This document shows positions 40,635 to 45,887 of a stretch of DNA of 45,887 nt, in pieces. The notes beneath the pieces were generated by a model, which saw only the letters and a program-made list of their open reading frames with translations, did not search any database and was not told the DNA's origin. The DNA is from Candidatus Saccharimonadota bacterium (GTDB lineage: Bacteria > Patescibacteriota > Saccharimonadia > Saccharimonadales > Saccharimonadaceae): the NCBI GenBank assembly GCA_017432225.1, contig JAFRJN010000003.1, positions 1-45,887 on the forward strand, read 5' to 3'. Position 1 is the stretch's first letter. Each line of letters opens with the position of its first letter. The position numbers were made by a program, and so were the translations under genes.

Positions 40635-41180
40635 TTAAATCTTCATTATTTCATCTGATTTGGCTTTGAATTCGGCGTCGACCTTGTCCGAAAATTCTTT
40701 GGTGATTTCGTCGATTTCTTTTTCGGCGCGTTTTTTGACATCTTCGCTCATTTCTGACGCGATTTTGACGGCCTTACGAGCGTCCTCACGGATGTTTCTA
40801 ATAGCAATTTTGGCGTTTTCGACCTTTTCGGAGGCATTTTTGACGATTTCTTTGCGGCGTTCCTCGGTGAGAGGTGGGATCGGCACACGAATCACGCGAC
40901 CATCGTCGGCCGGGTTGAGGCCGAGAGCCTGATCGGCGCGGATGGCGGACTCGATAGCGGCGATGTTGCCCGGGTCAAAAGGAGTGACGACCAGAAGCGT
41001 AGCGTCGGCGGCAGCGATATTGGCAGCCTGGTTCAATGGCATAAATTGGCCGTAAACTTCCACCTTAACACCGGCGAGCATATCGGGATGAGCACGACCA
41101 GTGCGAACCTTTTTCATCTCCGTCTTGAATCGCTCGACCGCCTCGTCCATCTTTTTACGATCTTCTTTAATGTCAAACAT
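40635..41180 (-). CDS. frr: Ribosome recycling factor
   Basis: 181 aa that splits post-termination ribosomes with EF-G. It has TEMKKVRTGRAHPDMLAGV, the hinge region VVTPFDPGNIAAIESAIR and VRIPIPPLTEERRKEIVK, and ends in helical domain I. AAGGAG precedes ATG. Promoter is back to back with rseP. Unlike many bacteria there is no pyrH upstream. Confidence 0.97.
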   Translation of the reverse strand: MFDIKEDRKKMDEAVERFKTEMKKVRTGRAHPDMLAGVKVEVYGQFMPLNQAANIAAADATLLVVTPFDPGNIAAIESAIRADQALGLNPADDGRVIRVPIPPLTEERRKEIVKNASEKVENAKIAIRNIREDARKAVKIASEMSEDVKKRAEKEIDEITKEFSDKVDAEFKAKSDEIMKI

Positions 41181-41204
41181 AAAAACTCCTTACTTACTGT
41201 TTTT

Positions 41205-41213
41205 ATTATATCA
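41205..41213 (-). promoter_or_regulatory. Extended -10 promoter of frr-uppS
   Basis: Minus-strand TGA-TATAAT (41213-41205), directly adjacent to the rightward extended -10 box of rseP. Confidence 0.6.
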
Positions 41214-41222
41214 TGTTATAAT
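41214..41222 (+). promoter_or_regulatory. Extended -10 promoter of rseP (leaderless)
   Basis: TGT-TATAAT ends six bases before ATG 41229. Confidence 0.6.
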
Positions 41223-41228
41223 AATTAT

Positions 41229-42584
41229 ATGGATATTTTTCTAGGTATAGTGGTAGGTTTGATTGTATTAATGATCCTGGTCATCGTGCATGAGTTTGGG
41301 CATTTTATCGCTTCGAGAAAAAATGGGGTAAACGTGCTGGAATTTGGGATCGGGTTTCCACCGAGAGCGGTAGCCTGGATTAAAGACCCAAAGACCCATA
41401 AGTGGCGGAGGCTAAAGAAATCCGAATGGGGCGCGAATAACGTAGCCAAGACCGTTGGGATGGAAAAATCCAGCCAAAAGTCTGAAAAATCTGGCAAAAA
41501 CACCAAAAATCTGACCAAAAATGCGGAAAATCAGACGACGCTCCTTTCAGTCAAAAACAGAGATAAAATCATCCAGGACGGTCTGATTTTTAGCATTAAT
41601 TGGCTACCGATTGGCGGATTTTGCCAGATGGACGGGGAATCGGCCGAGGACGAGAGAAAAGGCACTTTTGGTAATGCCAGTTTTTGGAAGAAAACCAAGA
41701 TTCTTTTCGCCGGCGTGGCGATGAACTGGCTCACTGCCTTTATTATTTTGACTGTACTAGCCTGGACAGGAATGCCGACATTCCTCGACGGGCAATTTAC
41801 TATAGAAGCAGATACTAGGGTCGAGCAGACACCGGTCAAAGTAGCTTCGGTACACGAAAATTCACCGGCAGAAGCCGCTGGCTTCCAGGCGGGCGATTAT
41901 ATCTTGAAAGTAAATGATGAGGATGTGCATTATGGCACGGACATCATTGAAATAAATGAAAAAAATGCCGGGGAAGAAGTAGTCTATAAGGTCCTCCGCA
42001 AGGGCGAAGAGGGGTGCAACTGCGACCAGAATCTAGATCTAACCGCCACTTTGAACTCCGCGGACGCCGAATATTTGCTGGGAGTAGCGATGGAATCGTC
42101 GGCATCACTATCTTATTCGAGCTGGAGCGCACCAATCGTAGGGGCGGGCTTAACTCTTCAAATCACGGGCGAGACTTTTAAGGGCCTGGGGCAACTAGTC
42201 TGGAACTTGATCACAGGAGTGGGACGGCAGTTTAGCCCAGACGATTCAGTACGCGAAAGTGGCCGAGAAGCCATTGAGACGGTCGGTGATTCGGTGACGG
42301 GGCCAGTAGGGATTTTGGGAGTTTTGTTCCCATCTTTTGTTTCAACTGGGCCAGCCAACGTAGCCTTTATCGCGGCACTGATTTCGATTTCGCTAGCTTG
42401 TATGAACGTGCTGCCGATTCCGGCCCTTGATGGGGGACGGTGGGTACTAATTGGAATCTACAAACTACGCCACAAGAAACTCACCAAAGAAACGGAAGAA
42501 AAAATCGTAACTAGAGCTTTCATGGTGCTACTGGCACTAATTGCAATCGTGACAATTTTAGACATCACAAGGTTTTTTAGATGA
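41229..42584 (+). CDS. rseP: Site-2 zinc metalloprotease RseP
   Basis: 451 aa intramembrane protease. The start at 41229 (MDIFLGIVVGLIVLMILVIV) follows the leaderless promoter. The zinc site is HEFGHFIASRKNGV at about residue 22 and LPIPALDGGRW near the C-terminus. A PDZ domain is at about 195-280 (VHENSPAEAAGFQAGDYIL). An additional Lys/Asn/Ser-rich stretch (about 79-105, SSQKSEKSGKNTKNLTKNAE) separates the first helix from LPIGGFCQMDGE; it is low-complexity DNA with a weak 10 bp inverted repeat. Overlaps the next gene as ATGA. Confidence 0.95.
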   Translation: MDIFLGIVVGLIVLMILVIVHEFGHFIASRKNGVNVLEFGIGFPPRAVAWIKDPKTHKWRRLKKSEWGANNVAKTVGMEKSSQKSEKSGKNTKNLTKNAENQTTLLSVKNRDKIIQDGLIFSINWLPIGGFCQMDGESAEDERKGTFGNASFWKKTKILFAGVAMNWLTAFIILTVLAWTGMPTFLDGQFTIEADTRVEQTPVKVASVHENSPAEAAGFQAGDYILKVNDEDVHYGTDIIEINEKNAGEEVVYKVLRKGEEGCNCDQNLDLTATLNSADAEYLLGVAMESSASLSYSSWSAPIVGAGLTLQITGETFKGLGQLVWNLITGVGRQFSPDDSVRESGREAIETVGDSVTGPVGILGVLFPSFVSTGPANVAFIAALISISLACMNVLPIPALDGGRWVLIGIYKLRHKKLTKETEEKIVTRAFMVLLALIAIVTILDITRFFR

Positions 42585-43303
42585 AAAAACAGGTGTGGGC
42601 TAAAATCTTTGGCATAATCTTGCTACTCGGGTGGGTATTTGTAGGGTTAATCGGCACAGAGATAATAGTAGGACTAGCCATCAGCTGGCTGCTACCTGCA
42701 GACGTACTGGCTTCTCCGGTGGTCAATGCCACTTTTTCGGTGATTGCGTACATTCTAGGGCTAATTTTGATAGTACTCGTACCATCAAAAGTCCCGAAGG
42801 TCCGCGAGTTAGTCAAATCCACCAGGGAGAGACTGGGGCTCAAAGGTCTACCGACTTGGACGGACCTCGGGCTGGCGCCGATTGGCTATATCGCAGCTAT
42901 CGCACTGGCGGCGGGACTGACCGCACTGTTTAGCCTTTTCCCGTGGTTTAATTCTAGTGAGGCGCAGAATTTGGGATATAGTATTTATATGCAGGGCTGG
43001 GAGCGAGGAATCGCTTTTGTGGAGCTTGCAGTATTTGCGCCGATGATTGAGGAGCTGATTTTTAGAGGATGGCTGTATGGCAACCTCAGAATTAGAGCAC
43101 CAAAGATAGTGGCGATTTTACTCGTATCTTTGCTCTTTGGACTGGTGCACATGCAATGGAATGTGGGGGTGTCGGTATTTGCAATGTCGGTAGTATCCTG
43201 CACGCTTCGAGAAATCACAGGGACGATTTATGCCGGGACTTTACTTCATATTATCAACAATGTAGTGGCTTTTTACCTAGTATATGTGGTAGGTATGGGG
43301 TAA
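42581..43303 (+). CDS. CPBP-family intramembrane protease
   Basis: 240 aa with about seven membrane spans. It has the Abi/CaaX motifs: EELIFRGWLYG (two Glu and Arg), FGLVHMQWN and LLHIINN. Members cut prenylated or other membrane peptides and some give bacteriocin self-immunity. ATGA overlap with rseP means two intramembrane proteases are translationally coupled, perhaps acting on the same substrates in turn. Substrate unknown. Confidence 0.92.
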   Translation: MKKQVWAKIFGIILLLGWVFVGLIGTEIIVGLAISWLLPADVLASPVVNATFSVIAYILGLILIVLVPSKVPKVRELVKSTRERLGLKGLPTWTDLGLAPIGYIAAIALAAGLTALFSLFPWFNSSEAQNLGYSIYMQGWERGIAFVELAVFAPMIEELIFRGWLYGNLRIRAPKIVAILLVSLLFGLVHMQWNVGVSVFAMSVVSCTLREITGTIYAGTLLHIINNVVAFYLVYVVGMG

Positions 43304-43306
43304 ATG

Positions 43307-43315
43307 TGTTATAAT
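43307..43315 (+). promoter_or_regulatory. Extended -10 promoter of proS (leaderless)
   Basis: TGT-TATAAT ends seven bases before ATG 43323. Confidence 0.6.
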
Positions 43316-43322
43316 TTAAGAC

Positions 43323-44546
43323 ATGAGATTATCAAAGACTTTTATCAAAACTTTGCGTACCGCGCCAAAAGATGAAACGGCGACAAACGGGGCGCTTCTG
43401 ACTCGGGCGGGCTACATTCATAAAGAAATGGCCGGAGTGTACGATTATTTGCCACTGGGCCTTCTCACTATCGAAAAGATCAAAAATATCATTCGTGAGG
43501 AGCTAAATGCTATCGGCTGCGAAGAGGTGCTAATGAGCGCCCTGCAAAATCCCGAGCTCTGGGAAGCGACAGGGAGATTTAGCGACCAAGAAGTGGATAT
43601 TTGGTTCAAAACCGAACTATCGGCTGGTGGGGTATTAGGGCTTGCTCCGACCCACGAGGAGCCGATGGTTGAGATGATGAAAAATTATGTGTCTTCATAC
43701 AAAGATCTGCCTCTGTACGTCTACCAGTTCCAGACCAAATTTAGAAATGAGCTCCGGGCTAAATCGGGGATTATGCGCGGGCGCGAGTTCTTGATGAAAG
43801 ATTTATATTCTTTCCATACTTCAGAGGAAGATTTGGACGAGTTTTATGGCAAAGTCGAAGGAGCATACAAGAAAATTTTTGAAAGATTAGGACTAGGTGA
43901 CTCGACTTATGAGACTTTTGCCTCCGGCGGAATTTTTGCTAAATTTTCACACGAGTATCAGACTATTTTGCCGGTAGGGGAAGATACGATATATTACAAT
44001 AAAGATAAATCCCTGGTTTTAAACAAAGAGGTCTTCACGCCAGAAGTTTTGGCGGATTTTGGGGTGGACGCTAAAGATTTCACCGAGACTCGTGGAGCAG
44101 AAGTTGGTAACATTTTTAAATTAAAGTTTAAATACAGTGAGCCTCTAGGATTGAAATACGCCACCGAGGACAATAAATCCGAATTTGTCTACATGGGCTG
44201 CTACGGTATCGGCGTATCCAGAGTAATGGGGGTGATTGCGGAGAAATTTGCCGATGATAAGGGCTTGGTCTGGCCGGAAGCAGTAGCGCCGTTTAAATAC
44301 TATCTCGTCGGAATTGGCGAGGATGGAACTAGAAAAACCGAAGGAATTTACGCCGAGCATAAAGACGAGATATTGTTTGATGACCGCGACGTGCGGCCGG
44401 GCGAGAAATTTGCCGATTCGGAACTGATGGGGATACCTCAAAGGATTGTGATTTCAGATAAGACTTTAGCTTCTGGCGGCGCAGAAGTGACAAATCGTGC
44501 AACGGGTGAGACGAAAATTGTTGACTTAAAAGAACTTTTCGTGTAG
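43323..44546 (+). CDS. proS: Prolyl-tRNA synthetase without editing insertion
   Basis: 407 aa class II synthetase of bacterial type. Motifs are YDYLPLGLLTIEKI, LAPTHEEPMVEMMKNY, QFQTKFRNELRAKSGIMRGREFLMKD (in part) and GCYGIGVSRVMGVIAE. The ~180-residue INS domain that removes mischarged alanine is missing between motifs 2 and 3, which explains 407 instead of ~570 aa. The C-terminal anticodon-binding domain ends GGAEVTNRATGETKIVDL. If no free-standing editing protein exists elsewhere, Ala-tRNA-Pro errors could be tolerated. Confidence 0.97.
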   Translation: MRLSKTFIKTLRTAPKDETATNGALLTRAGYIHKEMAGVYDYLPLGLLTIEKIKNIIREELNAIGCEEVLMSALQNPELWEATGRFSDQEVDIWFKTELSAGGVLGLAPTHEEPMVEMMKNYVSSYKDLPLYVYQFQTKFRNELRAKSGIMRGREFLMKDLYSFHTSEEDLDEFYGKVEGAYKKIFERLGLGDSTYETFASGGIFAKFSHEYQTILPVGEDTIYYNKDKSLVLNKEVFTPEVLADFGVDAKDFTETRGAEVGNIFKLKFKYSEPLGLKYATEDNKSEFVYMGCYGIGVSRVMGVIAEKFADDKGLVWPEAVAPFKYYLVGIGEDGTRKTEGIYAEHKDEILFDDRDVRPGEKFADSELMGIPQRIVISDKTLASGGAEVTNRATGETKIVDLKELFV

Positions 44547-44577
44547 AATATACATAGTATTTGATAGTGGAGTAATT

Positions 44578-45024
44578 ATGAATAAAAAAGAGATTCATTT
44601 GACTGCTGACGGCAAGAAAGAGCTAGAGGAAGAGCTGAAAGTTTTGGTGGCAAGAAGGCCAGAAATTGCCGAAAAAATTGCTACCGCAAGAGCATTTGGC
44701 GATTTGTCAGAAAACGAAGAATATAGCTCGGCCAGAAGTGAGCAAAAAATGGTCGAGAATCGGATTCTCGAGATTCAAGACATTTTGAAAAATGCCAAGG
44801 TCATTCGCGCCGGCAAGAAAACTAGCGTAACGCTGGGGGCTAACGTCAGAATTGATTTAGGCGGGCGCAAAATGGAGTACACCGTAGTTGGTGCAACCGA
44901 AGCCAATCCGTCAGGTGGCAAGATTTCTAACGAATCACCAATTGGCAAAGTGATCATGGGCCACAAAGAGGGGGATAAAATTGATTTCAATGGCCGCACG
45001 GTCAAAATAATTTCAATTAGCTAA
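44578..45024 (+). CDS. greA: Transcription elongation factor GreA
   Basis: 148 aa. Rescues backtracked RNA polymerase. The N-terminal coiled coil (about 1-72) includes LTADGKKELEEELKVLVARR and the acidic-tip region ARAFGDLSENEEYSSA. The C-terminal FKBP-like domain has YTVVGATEANPSGGKISNESPIG (in part). Slightly shorter than the usual ~158 aa. A terminator follows at 45038. Confidence 0.97.
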   Translation: MNKKEIHLTADGKKELEEELKVLVARRPEIAEKIATARAFGDLSENEEYSSARSEQKMVENRILEIQDILKNAKVIRAGKKTSVTLGANVRIDLGGRKMEYTVVGATEANPSGGKISNESPIGKVIMGHKEGDKIDFNGRTVKIISIS

Positions 45025-45037
45025 ATTAGCTAACAAA

Positions 45038-45060
45038 AGCGCCCTCCGGGGTGCTTTTTT
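45038..45060 (+). terminator. Terminator of greA
   Basis: AGCGCCC (45038-45044) pairs with GGGTGCT (45049-45055; one G-U), then TTTTTT. Confidence 0.85.
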
Positions 45061-45070
45061 GGTATTTTTA

Positions 45071-45079
45071 TGTTATAAT
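45071..45079 (+). promoter_or_regulatory. Extended -10 promoter of lysS (leaderless)
   Basis: TGT-TATAAT ends six bases before ATG 45086. Confidence 0.6.
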
Positions 45080-45085
45080 AATTTT

Positions 45086-45887
45086 ATGTTACTGGAAGAT
45101 TATCGAAACGAAAGATTAAAAAAATTAGAAGCCTTGAGGGAGCGGGGAATCGACCCTTATCCGTCGAAATCTCTTCGCAATACTTATATTTCTGAGGTCT
45201 TGAACCATTTTGACGAAAAACAGGGGCAAGAAGTAGTGGTAGCGGGGCGGATTGTAGCAATCCGTTCGTTTGGTAAATTGGTATTTTTAAAACTGCGTGA
45301 CAAGAGCGGAGAAGTTCAAATTTTTATGAAAGCGGTGCCGGAGGAGACGCCATCCGGGATGCTTGGAGCAAAGGACGTAAAACTGCTCGATACTGGCGAT
45401 TTTGTAGAGGCGCGTGGTATCGTCGATAAGTCGCAGACTGGCGAAATTTCGGTATTTTCAAATTTTGTGCGGATTCTAGTGAAGACGCTCCGGCCTTTGC
45501 CAGAGAAGTTTACTAACAAAGAAGAGCGCTATAGAAGGCGCTATGTAGACATGAATGTCAATCCGGAAGTACGAGAGAGACTGGTTAGGCGTTCGAAATT
45601 CTGGCAAGCGACGCGTGATTTCATGAACAAACATGGTTTTGTTGAAGTAAATATCCCAGTTCTAGAACACACGACGGGCGGGGCAGACGCGACCCCATTT
45701 GTCACTCACATGGATGCTCTAGATGAAGATTTTTACCTTAGGATTTCGCATGAACTACCTCAGAAGCGTCTACTTGGTTGTGGATTTGAAAAGGTCAACG
45801 ACATCGGGCCAAGATTGAGGACTGAGGGGATTGAGGACGAACAATTACCAGAACATATTGCCTTTGAGGCGTATTCGGCTTACGAAA
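45086..45887 (+). CDS. lysS: Lysyl-tRNA synthetase, class II (cut by window edge)
   Basis: 267 complete codons to the right edge. The start MLLEDYRNERLKKLEALRE is at 45086. The OB-fold anticodon-binding domain has VVAGRIVAIRSFGKLVFLKL and the class II core has EERYRRRYVDMNVNPEVRE, FVEVNIPVLEHTTGGADATP and LRISHELPQKRLLGCGFEKV. ADATPFVTHMDA fits LysRS rather than AspRS or AsnRS. The normal RNEG segment reads RTEGIEDEQLPEH, slightly divergent. The protein is truncated only by the window. Confidence 0.93.
   Translation, partial: MLLEDYRNERLKKLEALRERGIDPYPSKSLRNTYISEVLNHFDEKQGQEVVVAGRIVAIRSFGKLVFLKLRDKSGEVQIFMKAVPEETPSGMLGAKDVKLLDTGDFVEARGIVDKSQTGEISVFSNFVRILVKTLRPLPEKFTNKEERYRRRYVDMNVNPEVRERLVRRSKFWQATRDFMNKHGFVEVNIPVLEHTTGGADATPFVTHMDALDEDFYLRISHELPQKRLLGCGFEKVNDIGPRLRTEGIEDEQLPEHIAFEAYSAYE

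Noticed and set aside
41527-41590. 10 bp inverted repeat (AAAATCAGAC) in the low-complexity part of rseP
   Set aside because: Short arms, A-rich context and no core similarity; too weak to call another fold-back element.
1-45887. UGA recoded as glycine (code 25)
   Set aside because: TGA serves as a stop in several ATGA overlaps at conserved protein ends (for example before mnmA and before the FtsA/PilM-like gene).
1-45887. CRISPR array, insertion sequence or prophage
   Set aside because: No regularly spaced direct repeats, transposase, integrase or phage structural cluster; the baseplate-J-like name reflects a CPR membrane protein family, not a phage.

Overview
The window looks like a chromosomal segment of a small-genome Patescibacteria/CPR bacterium, most plausibly Candidatus Saccharibacteria (TM7). 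This is inferred from gene content; no rRNA gene is present to confirm it. Supporting signs are compact or trimmed housekeeping enzymes (AlaS without its C-terminal domain, ProRS without the editing insertion, UvrC without helix-hairpin-helix, a short EF-Ts), a baseplate-J-like membrane protein typical of the group, many secreted or membrane-anchored proteins of unknown function, very dense packing with ATGA/TAATG overlaps, and TGA used as a normal stop, which excludes the code-25 lineages.

Layout. 1-535: the start of a leftward secreted protein behind a strongly folded 5' leader. 536-2847: cysteine desulfurase plus mnmA (tRNA 2-thiolation). 2844-6045: a Lys-rich small membrane protein, alaS, and a Pro-rich membrane protein. 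6102-9767 (minus): a coupled operon of histidine kinase, response regulator, pseudouridine synthase and FtsA/PilM-like ATPase. 9838-14121: baseplate-J-like protein, a YqgF-MltG fusion, and a LysM-CHAP hydrolase. 14118-15650 (minus): obgE preceded by a small RNA gene. 15761-19063: trmD-recG-rsmD. 19143-22001: a small wall-like protein, tRNA-Leu(UAG), a helical protein, and an FAD oxidase. 22090-24433: tig, rpsL, rpsG. 24596-28405: gapA-rpiB-rpe-pfkB-type kinase and a LOG protein. 28402-29724 (minus): eno. 29832-37088: membrane protein, uvrC, secG, an anchored peptide-binding protein, tRNA-Leu(GAG), and two surface proteins. 37243-45887: rpmE and clpP (minus), rpsB-tsf, uppS-frr (minus), rseP-CPBP protease, proS, greA, and the start of lysS.

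The main discovery candidate is a family of ~110-118 bp fold-back elements at four loci: in frame inside alaS, rluB-like and obgE, and filling the tsf-uppS gap. A related-looking 163 bp fold-back lies in the cysteine desulfurase gene. The cores are related and stop-free in the frame used. The long outer inverted-repeat arms are different at each locus yet match each other within a locus. The elements resemble Rickettsia palindromic elements in lifestyle but not in having locus-specific arms.

Two further systems stand out. One is a pervasive leaderless-gene promoter, an often extended -10 box ending 6-7 nt before ATG at ten genes, with several promoters sharing a conserved spacer. The other is two structured RNAs: a pseudoknotted leader with a Shine-Dalgarno-sequestering hairpin at 274-463, and a ~150 nt RNA at 15500-15650.
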